35,736 nucleotides of DNA from Embleya sp040605455 (GTDB taxonomy: Bacteria; Actinomycetota; Actinomycetes; Streptomycetales; Streptomycetaceae). The stretch spans positions 1 through 35,736 of the forward strand of contig NZ_JBEXCV010000097.1 in the NCBI RefSeq assembly GCF_040605455.1, written 5' to 3'. The position numbers and the translations under genes were made by a program. The notes under the pieces are model-generated. The model searched no databases and had not been told where the DNA came from. It saw nothing but the letters and a program-made list of their open reading frames with translations. Below are positions 17,656-25,289 of this stretch, piece after piece. Positions within the stretch are counted from its first letter, which is position 1; each line of letters starts with the position of its first letter.

Positions 17656-18297
17656 TCACCCACCCGTTGTCAGTGACCGGATTTGGTCGTTCAGATAGCT
17701 GTCAAGAACTCGTTTGCACTCGGCGATCAGCCGGGGGTCGCCCTGAGGATCGGTACGGAAGGCCAGTTTCAGCACGCTGTCCGCGCACTCCAGAGCCACT
17801 CGGACGACGATCTCCAGTTCGGTGTCGTCCCGGACCCCGGTCAGGGCCGCGGTCAGCCCGCGCAGCCGTCCGGCGACCGCGGCGTTGTTGTCCAGGGCCG
17901 GATCGAGGGTGTGGTCCCGGCCCTCCGCGCCGAAGTCGACCACGCCGAAACCGGTGATCGTCCGGCGCATGGTGACGAACTCGTCGACGGTCACCTCCAC
18001 GATGCCCGAGACGTCTTCCGGCTTCTCGTGCTCCAGCCGGGCCGAGACCCGTTCGAGGAAGGCGTCCAGGTTGCGGGCGGCGAGTGCGCCGATCAGCCCC
18101 TCCTTGTCGGAGAAGAACTGGTACAGGGTGCCGATGGGCACCTCGGCTCTGCGGGCCACCTCCTTGGTGGTCAGCGCGATGTAGCCGACCTCGTCCAGGA
18201 GTTCGGCGCAGGCGTCCAACAGCCGTTTGAGACGTTCGGCGCTGCGCTTCTGGACGGGCCGGCGGCGCATCGTGCCCGCGGTGCGATCTTGATTCAC
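17656..18297 (-). CDS. TetR family repressor of the glycoside locus
   Basis: 213 residues. The N-terminal helix-turn-helix (about 20-66: RLLDACAELLDEVG, then TTKEVARRAEVPIGTLYQFFSDKEGLI) is a canonical TetR domain. The C-terminal half (about 75-205) is a helical ligand-binding domain with PALDNNAAVAGRLRGLTAAL. Start is GTG 18297; no in-frame ATG lies upstream. It is divergent from the beta-glucosidase gene, with a perfect palindrome (18325-18345) between them and a near copy in front of the alpha-galactosidase gene. This suggests that it represses itself, the hydrolases and the transporter. The inducer is probably a sugar or glycoside product, though TetR sensing of sugars is less common than LacI or ROK control. 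Confidence 0.9.
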   Translation of the reverse strand: MNQDRTAGTMRRRPVQKRSAERLKRLLDACAELLDEVGYIALTTKEVARRAEVPIGTLYQFFSDKEGLIGALAARNLDAFLERVSARLEHEKPEDVSGIVEVTVDEFVTMRRTITGFGVVDFGAEGRDHTLDPALDNNAAVAGRLRGLTAALTGVRDDTELEIVVRVALECADSVLKLAFRTDPQGDPRLIAECKRVLDSYLNDQIRSLTTGG

Positions 18298-18324
18298 GCT
18301 TCCATCATCCCATCAACGAGAAAT

Positions 18325-18345
18325 AACATGAGCCGTACTCATGTT
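18325..18345. promoter_or_regulatory. TetR operator copy 2 (tetR / beta-glucosidase intergenic)
   Basis: AACATGAG-CCGTA-CTCATGTT, perfect 8-bp arms and 5-bp spacer. It lies 27 bp upstream of the TetR start and 2 bp before the AGGAGG ribosome site of the beta-glucosidase gene. Binding would block both directions. Confidence 0.82.
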
Positions 18346-18359
18346 CTAGGAGGTTGCAC

Positions 18360-19694
18360 ATGGCGCTGGACCATCTGCCCGCGGACTTCATCTGGGGCGC
18401 CTCGACGGCGTCCTACCAGATCGAGGGTGCCACCAAGGAGGACGGCCGCGGCCCGTCGGTGTGGGACACCTTCACCGCCCGCCCCGGCGCGATCCGCGAC
18501 GGGCACACCGGTGACGTGGCCTGCGACCACTACCACCGGTACGAGGAAGACCTCGCGCTGATGGCCGAGGCGGGCCTCACCGGATACCGCTTCTCGATCG
18601 CCTGGCCCCGGATCCGGCCGACCGGCAACGGCGAGGTCAATCCCCGGGGCCTGGACTTCTACGACCGCCTGGTCGACGGCCTGCTCGCGCGCGGCGTGGA
18701 GCCCCTCCCGACCCTGTTCCACTGGGACCTCCCGCAGGGCCTCGAGGACGACGGCGGCTGGCTGAACCGCGACACCGCGCACCGCTTCGCCGAGTATTCG
18801 GCCACCGTTGCCGACAGGCTGGGCGACCGCGTCCAAAAGTGGATCACGCTCAACGAGCCGTTCATCCATATGGTCTGGGGCTACGGCCTCGGCACCCACG
18901 CGCCGGGCCGTACCCTGTTCCTCGATTGCCTGCCGGTCGCCCACCACCAACTGCTCGGCCACGGCTTGGCGCTGAGGGAACTGCGCGAACGCGGCCTTCA
19001 GGTGATGATCGCCAATAACTGCACCCCGGTCTGGCCCGCCTCGGACGCCCCCGCCGACCGCGCCGCCGCGCAGGCCTACGACAACCTGCACAACCGCCTG
19101 TTCAACGACCCGATCCTCACGGGCACATACCCCGACCTGTCGGCCTACGGTGCGGACTCCACCCTCGGTGGTTCCGTCCGGGACGGCGATCTCGAACTCA
19201 TCTCGGCCCCGCTGGACGGGCTCGGCATCAACTACTACAACCCGACCCGGATCCAGGCTCCGACGTCCGAGGGCCTGCCGTTCGAAGAGGCTCCCATCGA
19301 GGGCTACCGCCGCACCGCCTTCGACTGGCCCGTCGTCCCCGACGGCCTGCGCGAACTGCTCGTCGGCCTCAAGGAACGCTACCCCACGCTCCCGCCGGTC
19401 TACATCACGGAGAACGGCTGCTCGGTCGAGGACGTCGTCACCGCGGACGGCACCGTCCCCGACCTCGACCGTATCGACTACCTGGACACCCATCTCCGGG
19501 CCGTCGACGCCGCCGTGGCCCAAGGCGTGGACGTGCGCGGCTACTTCACCTGGACCCTGATGGACAACTTCGAATGGGCCGAGGGCTTCCACCAGCGCTT
19601 CGGCCTCGTCCACGTCGACCACGACACCCAGGTCCGCACCCCGAAGGCGTCCTTCGCCTGGTATCGCGACCTCATCCGCGCCCGGCGCGGCTGA
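18360..19694 (+). CDS. GH1 beta-glucosidase
   Basis: 444 residues, cytoplasmic, a retaining glycosidase that releases terminal beta-glucose or beta-galactose from di- and oligosaccharides. The N-terminal family signature is FIWGASTASYQIEG. The acid/base Glu is E166 in TLNEPF and the nucleophile E351 in YITENG. YFTWTLMDNFEWAEGF forms the aglycone site. Start ATG 18360 was chosen over an in-frame TTG at 18354 because AGGAGG (18348-18353) ends exactly at that TTG, leaving the proper 6-nt spacing only for the ATG. Monocistronic or leading a short transcript, it is controlled by the adjacent TetR operator. Confidence 0.95.
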   Translation: MALDHLPADFIWGASTASYQIEGATKEDGRGPSVWDTFTARPGAIRDGHTGDVACDHYHRYEEDLALMAEAGLTGYRFSIAWPRIRPTGNGEVNPRGLDFYDRLVDGLLARGVEPLPTLFHWDLPQGLEDDGGWLNRDTAHRFAEYSATVADRLGDRVQKWITLNEPFIHMVWGYGLGTHAPGRTLFLDCLPVAHHQLLGHGLALRELRERGLQVMIANNCTPVWPASDAPADRAAAQAYDNLHNRLFNDPILTGTYPDLSAYGADSTLGGSVRDGDLELISAPLDGLGINYYNPTRIQAPTSEGLPFEEAPIEGYRRTAFDWPVVPDGLRELLVGLKERYPTLPPVYITENGCSVEDVVTADGTVPDLDRIDYLDTHLRAVDAAVAQGVDVRGYFTWTLMDNFEWAEGFHQRFGLVHVDHDTQVRTPKASFAWYRDLIRARRG

Positions 19695-19958
19695 GCCGCC
19701 CGCCGAGCTCGCGCAGACACCGTGCGAGCTCCGGCCGGTCCCGGACGTCGAACTCGCGCCCGAGCCGGATCGGCAGAAACCTCGCACGCCAACGGCCCGA
19801 TGGGCGAGAGTCCGCCCCGCAGCGGCAGTTCTGCCAGGGGGCCTTTCGGGCCGGGCGAACCCCCTCCACCGGCGAAGCGCCCGTCCCTCCTGCGCTGTGG
19901 GAGGGGCGGCGCCCGGACGGGCGCAGGCGAGGGCGGATATCACGGATGCCTCGGCGGG

Positions 19959-20846
19959 GACGTCCGCCGGCAGTTCGGGGCTCGCGAGGCTGCCCAACTC
20001 CTGTGCGCCCAGGAGGTCGCGGCGGCACTCGTCGACAAACTACGCGAAGTCGACCCGTTTCCCCGGGTACACGGCGTCGGCATCGGCGTACCCGGACCCG
20101 TCAGCTTCCGCGAGGGCATGCCGGTGATCCCGCCGATCATGCCCGGGTGGGACCGATTCCCGATCAGGGACGTCGTCGGCCGCCGGCTCGGCTGCCCCGT
20201 GCTCGTCGACAACGACGTGAACATCATGGCCCTGGGCGAACTGCATTCCGGCGTGGCCCGATCCATCGACGACTTCCTCCTCATCAAGATCGGCACCGGC
20301 ATCGGCTGCGGCATCGTCGTCGGCGGTGAGATCTACCGGGGCGTCTCCGGCAGCGCCGGCGACATCGGTCACATTCGACTCGACGACACCGGCCCGATGT
20401 GCGTCTGCGGCAACGCCGGTTGCCTGGAGGCGTACTTCTCGGGCGCGGCACTCGCCCGCGAGGCGCGGGCAGCCGCCGATTCGGGCACATCACCGTTCCT
20501 CGTCCACCGTCTGGCGGACAACGGAACGCTCACCGGTCGTGACGTCGCCGACGCCGCCGCGGCCGGAGACCCGGCGGCGGTGGCCATCGTCCGGGAAGGC
20601 GGCATGCGCGTGGGCCGGGTGATCGCGGCGCTCGTCAGCTTCTTCAATCCGGGGCTGCTCATCATCGGCGGCGGCGTGGCCGGGCTCGGTCACCCGCTGC
20701 TCGCCGAGATCCGCAGCGTCGTCTATCGCCAGTCGTTGCCCCTCGCGACCGGCAACCTGCCCATCGTCTTGTCCGAACTCGGCGGCACCGCAGGGGTCAT
20801 CGGCGCAGCCCGACTCATCAGCGACCACGTGCTGACGGCCCACTGA
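19959..20846 (+). pseudogene. 5'-truncated ROK family protein
   Basis: From about 19959 the frame encodes a ROK domain lacking its beginning. Visible are GVGIGVPGPVSF, VDNDVNIMALGE, KIGTGIGCGIVVGGEIYRG, AGDIGHIRL, the zinc motif CVCGNAGCLE and the C-terminal LIIGGGVAG. The N-terminal winged helix of ROK repressors and the first phosphate-binding DxGxT loop are missing in all frames. The open frame does continue upstream to a GTG at 19722, but those about 80 residues are Pro/Gly/Arg-rich and unlike the family. Without the first ATP loop it cannot be a kinase, and without the HTH it cannot be a normal repressor. It is therefore likely a remnant of the sugar regulator or kinase once serving the neighbouring glycosidases. 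Confidence 0.65.
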
Positions 20847-21130
20847 GCCACGGATGCGGCCGGCCGGCCGGGCGTGTGCGTGCCGAACTCCGCGTGTACA
20901 CGCGGCCGATAGGCGTCAGGCGCCCCGCGGCGGGGGAGGGTCCAGCAGGTGCGTGGGGACGCGCGGCCACGGCGGCGCTCGCGTCCACGGTCACGGCGGT
21001 GCGCATCGCGGGGGGAGCACCGCGGATATTCAGCACGGCGGGTACTCAGCACGGCGGGTACTCGGTACGGCAGTTGCTCCGGACGGCACGTACGTCGCAC
21101 TTGGACGGCAGCAAGGGACAGGGAGAGTCG
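20847..21130. other. Intergenic region upstream of the ebo-type operon
   Basis: No gene recognised. It must contain the promoter of the ebo-type operon, but I see no convincing -35/-10 pair. The main visible feature is a 16-bp tandem repeat at 21031-21062. Confidence 0.45.
21031..21062. repeat. Tandem 16-bp direct repeat upstream of ebo-type operon
   Basis: CAGCACGGCGGGTACT occurs twice, at 21031-21046 and 21047-21062, followed by a degenerate third start (CGGTACGG). It lies about 70 bp before the first small reading frame of the operon. It may be an operator array or a slippage product. Confidence 0.55.
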
Positions 21131-21265
21131 ATGCCTCGATCGATCGCGTTGTTCGCCGGATGGAGAAGGGATCCCTCGCTCGGCAAGGCGCCTCGGCCCG
21201 GCGGCCACCGGGCGACCGATGTCGTTCGCGGTGCGGCAGGCCGCGTTGTCGGGTGGTGCCCGTGA
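21131..21265 (+). CDS. Possible 44-residue leader peptide coupled to the cyclase gene
   Basis: ATG 21131 is preceded by GGGAGAG (21121-21127). The frame ends in a TGA at 21263-21265 that overlaps the GTG start of the cyclase gene (GTGA). The product is basic and unlike any family I know. The cyclase itself has only a weak ribosome site, so translation of this frame could deliver ribosomes to it. The alternative is a chance frame within the leader. Confidence 0.4.
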   Translation: MPRSIALFAGWRRDPSLGKAPRPGGHRATDVVRGAAGRVVGWCP

Positions 21266-22446
21266 AGTCGGCCGATCGGACCGGCGTGTGGTTGGTGGGC
21301 GCCCGCGGCTCGGTGGCCGTGACCACGATGAGCGGGGCGCTCGCGGTCGGTGCCGGTGACGCCCCGCCACTGGGCTGCGTGACGGCCACCGAGCCATTCG
21401 AGCGGTGCGCGCTGCCCGCTTTCGCCGACCTGGTGTTCGGTGGTCACGACATCCTCGGTGTACCGCTGAGCGACCGCGCCGCGCGACTCGCCGCCGACGG
21501 AGTGTTGCCGCCCGGCCTGCCGGATCTGATCGCGGCCGGACTCGGCAAGGTGGATGCCCGGCTGCGTCCGGGTGTCACCGCCGACGACCCGCGTCCACAG
21601 GACGAGCAGATCGCCGCCCTGACCGGTGATCTGACGGAGTTTCGGGAAACGTACGAACTCGCCCGCGTGGTCGTGGTCAATCTCGCGTCCACCGAACCCG
21701 TCACGGCTCCACACCCGGCGCACGCCTGCGCCGCGACGCTGCGGGACGCGCTCGCCGCGGGTGAGGACGTCCTGCCCCCCAGCGCGCGCTACGCGTGGGC
21801 CGCCGCCCACGCCGGCTGCGCCTTCGTCGACTTCACCCCGTCTGCGGGCGCCCGAATACCGGGTGTGGCCGAGGCGTTCACCTCGTACGGGGTGCCCTTC
21901 GCGGGCAGCGACGGCAAGACGGGGGAAACCCTTCTCAAGACCGTCCTCGCCCCGATGTTCGCGCAGCGCGCCCTGCGCGTCACATCGTGGTCGGGGACGA
22001 ACCTGCTCGGCGGCGGGGACGGCGAGACGCTGTCCCGGCCCGAGCGGGCCGCCGCCAAGATCGACTCCAAGGATCGGGCGCTGCGTTCGCTGCTCGGACA
22101 CCCGGTGGGCGGAGGAGTCCACATCCACAACGTCCCGGAACTGGGCGAGTGGAAGACCGCCTGGGACCACGTGACGTTCGAGGGCTTCCTCGGAACGCGG
22201 ATGAACCTGCAATTCACCTGGACCGGCTGTGACTCGGCGCTTGCCGCGCCGCTCGTCCTGGACCTCGCGCGACTCTCGGCGCGCGCCCTCGACGTGGGCT
22301 GTGCGGGGCCGCTGCGCGCGCTTGCCTTCTACTTCAAGGACCCGGTGGGAACGGACGTCCACGCGCTCTCGGCACAATACGACGCCCTCGTGTCCTGGGC
22401 GCACGAACGCCTGACGGCAAGTCAGGAGGTCGTGGGTGAGGAGTGA
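21262..22446 (+). CDS. myo-Inositol-1-phosphate synthase-like NAD-dependent cyclase (ebo-type operon)
   Basis: 394 residues of the inositol-3-phosphate synthase family, which convert glucose 6-phosphate to myo-inositol phosphate with bound NAD. The N-terminal Rossmann loop is WLVGARGSVAVTT. VVNLASTEPV matches the NLSSTE region; AGSDGKTGETLLKTV matches the catalytic-lysine segment (DDFKSGQT-like); TNLLGGGDGETLSRPE and KIDSKDRAL match the NYLGNxDGxxL and second lysine region. It is a divergent member, distinct from the housekeeping enzyme. GTG 21262 gives the expected family N-terminus; GTGs at 21253 and 21256 are alternatives. It is the first main gene of the operon and overlaps the next by 11 nt. 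In other ebo clusters a dehydroquinate-synthase-like cyclase (EboD) is found, so a cyclitol-forming step is a plausible shared function. Confidence 0.85.
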   Translation: MKSADRTGVWLVGARGSVAVTTMSGALAVGAGDAPPLGCVTATEPFERCALPAFADLVFGGHDILGVPLSDRAARLAADGVLPPGLPDLIAAGLGKVDARLRPGVTADDPRPQDEQIAALTGDLTEFRETYELARVVVVNLASTEPVTAPHPAHACAATLRDALAAGEDVLPPSARYAWAAAHAGCAFVDFTPSAGARIPGVAEAFTSYGVPFAGSDGKTGETLLKTVLAPMFAQRALRVTSWSGTNLLGGGDGETLSRPERAAAKIDSKDRALRSLLGHPVGGGVHIHNVPELGEWKTAWDHVTFEGFLGTRMNLQFTWTGCDSALAAPLVLDLARLSARALDVGCAGPLRALAFYFKDPVGTDVHALSAQYDALVSWAHERLTASQEVVGEE

Positions 22447-23455
22447 GGGCGAACCCTTGCAAAGCGCGGACGCCTCGGGCGCGGATGGGCCGAATCCGAA
22501 TCCGAATCCGCATCCGGGCGTGGGACGTGGGCGATGGCGGGCGTTCGCGGAGCTGGTCCGGGTCCCGGCCGCGCTGAGCGTCCCGGGCGACGTCCTCGTG
22601 GGCGCGGCCGCGTCGGGAGGGCTGCTCCGAGGTCGGGAGGCGGCGCTGCCGGTGGCGTCGGTGTGCCTGTACTGGGCCGGCATGGCGCTGAACGACTACG
22701 CCGACCGGGATCTCGACGCCAAGGAACGGCCCGACCGGCCGATCCCCTCGGGCCGGATCAGTCCCGACGAGGCGCTGGCCACGGCCGCGGGTCTGACGGC
22801 CGCCGGGATGACCATCGGCGCCTGGGCGGGCGGTCGCCGGCGACTTCCGGCGGTCCTCGGCCTCGCCGGGGCGGTGTGGACCTATGACCTGGTCCTGAAG
22901 GGCACACCGGCTGCCCCCATGGGCATGGCACTCGCCCGCGGCCTGGACGTGATGGTCGGCGCACGACCCGGGCGAGCGGGCGGACTCACGTATGCCGCCG
23001 GGTACGCGGGCGTCGTGGCCCTGCACACGTACGGCGTGACCGCGCTCAGCCGTCACGAAGAACACGGCACGACTGCGGGCCCGCCGGTCGTGGCCCTGGC
23101 AACGGCTGTGGCAACCACGGTCGCGGCGGGGGTTGTGGGACGCGGCCGGCCGGCGGGATGGAGCACCCGGGGTCGCCTGGGCAGCCGAGGAGGTGCGGGA
23201 TGGGACCGGGTGGGGGAGTCGGTATCCGGTGCGGGGCTCGTGAGCTATCTGGCCGCCTACGGCCGGCCGTTGGTACGGGCGATCGCCGATCCTCGGGCGG
23301 GCAGGATCCGCGCGGCCGTCGGCGGTGGTGTGCTCGCCCTGTTGCCCCTCCAGGCCGCAGTGCTGTCCCGGCTCGGCCGACCACGTGCCGCGCTCGTCCT
23401 GTCCGCCGCGTGGCCGGGCGCCCGAGCACTCGCGCGGGTCGTGTCGCCGACATGA
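22436..23455 (+). CDS. eboC: EboC-type UbiA family prenyltransferase
   Basis: 339 residues, integral membrane protein with about eight helices. The first Asp-rich motif NDYADRDLDAKERPDRPIPSG (from N86) is the UbiA prenyl-diphosphate and magnesium site. The second conserved region is YDLVLKGTP...ARGLDVMVGA, typical of the EboC/SCO3242-like subgroup, rather than a full DxxxD motif. The first about 30 residues are polar with a Pro-Asn run encoded by a short ATCCGA repeat. Start GTG 22436 follows AGGAGG (22424-22429) by 6 nt and overlaps the cyclase gene by 11 nt. By family it should transfer an isoprenoid or handle a lipid-linked polar molecule at the membrane, giving the pathway its membrane step. 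Acceptor and donor are unknown. Confidence 0.88.
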   Translation: MRSEGEPLQSADASGADGPNPNPNPHPGVGRGRWRAFAELVRVPAALSVPGDVLVGAAASGGLLRGREAALPVASVCLYWAGMALNDYADRDLDAKERPDRPIPSGRISPDEALATAAGLTAAGMTIGAWAGGRRRLPAVLGLAGAVWTYDLVLKGTPAAPMGMALARGLDVMVGARPGRAGGLTYAAGYAGVVALHTYGVTALSRHEEHGTTAGPPVVALATAVATTVAAGVVGRGRPAGWSTRGRLGSRGGAGWDRVGESVSGAGLVSYLAAYGRPLVRAIADPRAGRIRAAVGGGVLALLPLQAAVLSRLGRPRAALVLSAAWPGARALARVVSPT

Positions 23456-23532
23456 GGGCCGCGCTCGACGCGCCCGCGCTTTCCGGTCGCGCGCCGCCGG
23501 GCGTTTCCCACCTCTCGGCAGCGCGCGTTCCC

Positions 23533-23622
23533 CGTATTTCTCGTATTCCTCGCATTTCTCGTATACATCGCACTTCACGCACTTCACGCACTTGTCGAAC
23601 TTCTCGCGCTTCTCGCACTGGA
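23533..23622 (+). repeat. 9-bp imperfect tandem repeat before the isomerase gene
   Basis: Ten consecutive 9-bp units of the type CG(T/C)A(T/C)TTCT run from 23533 to 23622, the last partial. Examples are CGTATTTCT, CGTATTCCT, CGCATTTCT, CGCACTTCA (twice), CGCACTTGT and CGAACTTCT. It is in frame with the isomerase gene and would encode tripeptides of Arg-(Ile/Thr)-Ser type if translated. It ends at the ribosome site GGAGG (23620-23624). Confidence 0.85.
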
Positions 23623-23634
23623 GGTGACGTTTTC

Positions 23635-24477
23635 GTGAGGCTCGCCTACGGCACCAACGGCTTCGCCGATCATCGGATCGGCGACGTACTCTCGATCCTG
23701 GCCGACCTCGGCTATGACGGTGTCGCACTGACGCTCGACCACCACCACCTCGATCCGTACGCCGACGACCTGTCCACACGCGTCGCGGATGTGGCCACAC
23801 GGCTCGACCGACTCGGGCTCGCCGTCGTCGTCGAGACCGGCGCCCGCTACGTTCTCGACCCCTGGCGCAAGCATCGACCGACCCTGCTGTGCGCCGACGA
23901 CGCCGAACGCCGGGTGGACCTGTTGGAACGCGCCGTCCGGATCGCGGCCGAACTCGGGGCATCCGTCGTGTCGTTCTGGAGCGGCACCGCCCCCGACGAC
24001 ACCGATCCCGCAGTCTGCTGGAATCGTCTCGTATCCGGCTGCGCGCGCGTTCTGGCCGAAGCGGACATCCGAGGTGTCACACTCGGTTTCGAGCCCGAAC
24101 CCGGAATGCTCGTCGACACGCTCGACCGCTACGACGAACTGTGGCGGCGCCTCGGCCGGCCCGAACACCTGGGCCCGACCCTCGACATCGGGCATTGCCG
24201 CTGCCTGGAACCGCTGCCCGTGCCCGACTGCGTGCGGCGCGTCGGGTCGCGCCTGGTCAACGTCCAGATCGAGGACATGCGACGTGGCGTCCACGAGCAC
24301 CTGGAATTCGGTCAGGGCGAGATCGACTTCCCCCCGGTCGTGGCGGCGTTGACCGAGGTCGGCTACGACGGGCTCGTCGGCGTCGAACTCCCACGCCACA
24401 GCCACGCGGCCACCGAGACCGCCCGGCGATCGATCGACTTCCTACGTGCTGCCGAGAAGGAGGCCGAGGGTGCCTGA
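23635..24477 (+). CDS. Sugar phosphate isomerase/epimerase-like TIM-barrel protein (ebo-type operon)
   Basis: 280 residues, xylose-isomerase-like TIM barrel. Family features are LAYGTNGFADHRIGDVL at the first strand, LGFEPEPGML with a metal-binding Glu, LDIGHCRCLEP, VQIEDMRRGVHEHLEFGQGEIDF and VGVELPRHSH. Such proteins isomerise or epimerise sugar phosphates or cyclitol ketones using a divalent metal. The start GTG 23635 follows GGAGG by 10 nt and gives the normal family N-terminus. However an in-frame ATG at 23452 overlaps the stop of eboC (ATGA) and would add 61 residues including the Arg-rich repeat. Its stop overlaps the eboA start by 8 nt. It probably acts with the inositol-synthase-like enzyme on a cyclitol or sugar phosphate. 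Confidence 0.85.
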   Translation: MRLAYGTNGFADHRIGDVLSILADLGYDGVALTLDHHHLDPYADDLSTRVADVATRLDRLGLAVVVETGARYVLDPWRKHRPTLLCADDAERRVDLLERAVRIAAELGASVVSFWSGTAPDDTDPAVCWNRLVSGCARVLAEADIRGVTLGFEPEPGMLVDTLDRYDELWRRLGRPEHLGPTLDIGHCRCLEPLPVPDCVRRVGSRLVNVQIEDMRRGVHEHLEFGQGEIDFPPVVAALTEVGYDGLVGVELPRHSHAATETARRSIDFLRAAEKEAEGA

Positions 24478-25285
24478 CCATCAAACGGTCGAAGCGCAAG
24501 CGGCGATACCGGGTTCCCCGCCGGCGCCGCCCGGGCAGGGGGCGCCCGCAGGAGGGCCACCCGATCCCGACATTGCCGAGTTGCGCGTCGTCTTCGCCCG
24601 CGCGGTCGGGCCCGATCGGCGCGACTGGCCCGTCGAAGCGGCGGCGGAACCCGTCCACCTGGCCACCGCGTTCGCGTCCGCCGGGCGGCTCTGCGGCCGG
24701 GCACCGCTCGCCGAACTCCCGGGCTGGACCTGTGACGACGCGGCTCGGGTGCTGCTTCTGTACGCCGTGTCCGCGGCGGCCGTACGCGAATCCGAAGTGC
24801 ACGCGGACGACGGCCGCACCCACCCGGCGAGAGGTGACCTGCCGGCGCTCGTGCGCTCTCTGTACGAGCGAGGCGACGCCCGGGAGCGACGGGCGATACT
24901 CCGCGCTCTGCCCTACCTGCCGCGTTCGCCGCACCCGCCCGGGCCGAACGCGCGAACCCGCCCCGACGACCCGCACGCGCACCTGTCCCGCCTCCTCGTC
25001 GAGGACGCGCTGCGCACCAACGACCACCACCTCGTCGCCGCCGCGATGGGCCCGTGCGGGTACCGGGCGCTCGCAGCCGAGGCATGGCGCCACGGCGTCC
25101 TCAAGTGCGTCTTCCTCGGCCTGCCGCTGGGCCCGACCGTCACCGGGCTCGACGACCGCGCGGACACCGAACTCGCCCGCATGCTGGCCGACTTCGCCCG
25201 CGAGCGAGTCGCAGCCGGGCGCCCGGTCCCCGCCGATATCGCCCCCATCACCTCCCGCTTCACGTCGACGACCGAGGAGTACTGA
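24470..25285 (+). CDS. eboA: EboA domain-containing protein
   Basis: 271 residues, helical and Ala/Leu-rich, with the EboA signature (WTCDDAARVLLLYAV, RRAILRALPYL, RLLVEDALRTNDHHLVAAAMGPCG, WRHGVLKCVFLGLPL). No catalytic motif is visible. In cyanobacteria EboA belongs to the set needed to move a scytonemin precursor to the periplasm, but its molecular role is unknown. GTG 24470 has a strong AAGGAGG (24457-24463) 6 nt upstream, inside the preceding gene, and overlaps it by 8 nt. The N-terminal about 35 residues are Pro/Gly-rich and not part of the domain. Confidence 0.88.
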   Translation: MPDHQTVEAQAAIPGSPPAPPGQGAPAGGPPDPDIAELRVVFARAVGPDRRDWPVEAAAEPVHLATAFASAGRLCGRAPLAELPGWTCDDAARVLLLYAVSAAAVRESEVHADDGRTHPARGDLPALVRSLYERGDARERRAILRALPYLPRSPHPPGPNARTRPDDPHAHLSRLLVEDALRTNDHHLVAAAMGPCGYRALAAEAWRHGVLKCVFLGLPLGPTVTGLDDRADTELARMLADFARERVAAGRPVPADIAPITSRFTSTTEEY

Positions 25286-25289
25286 TCCG

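Noticed and set aside
19672..19800. Minus-strand frame ending after the beta-glucosidase gene that reads like a protein C-terminus (LGREFDVRDRPELARCLREL)
   Set aside because: Too short, overlaps the end of the glycosidase gene and cannot be tied to a family or start.
22494..22520. Short AATCCG repeat near the start of eboC
   Set aside because: It is inside the coding frame and encodes a Pro-Asn run in a variable N-terminus; nothing more is implied.
23533..23622. CRISPR-like array
   Set aside because: Units are 9 bp and contiguous, with no spacers and no cas genes; it is a simple tandem repeat.
23889..25289. Upstream extension of the eboB frame by 467 codons
   Set aside because: It overlaps the isomerase and eboA genes in another frame and has no family similarity; ATG 25290 fits the TatD start.
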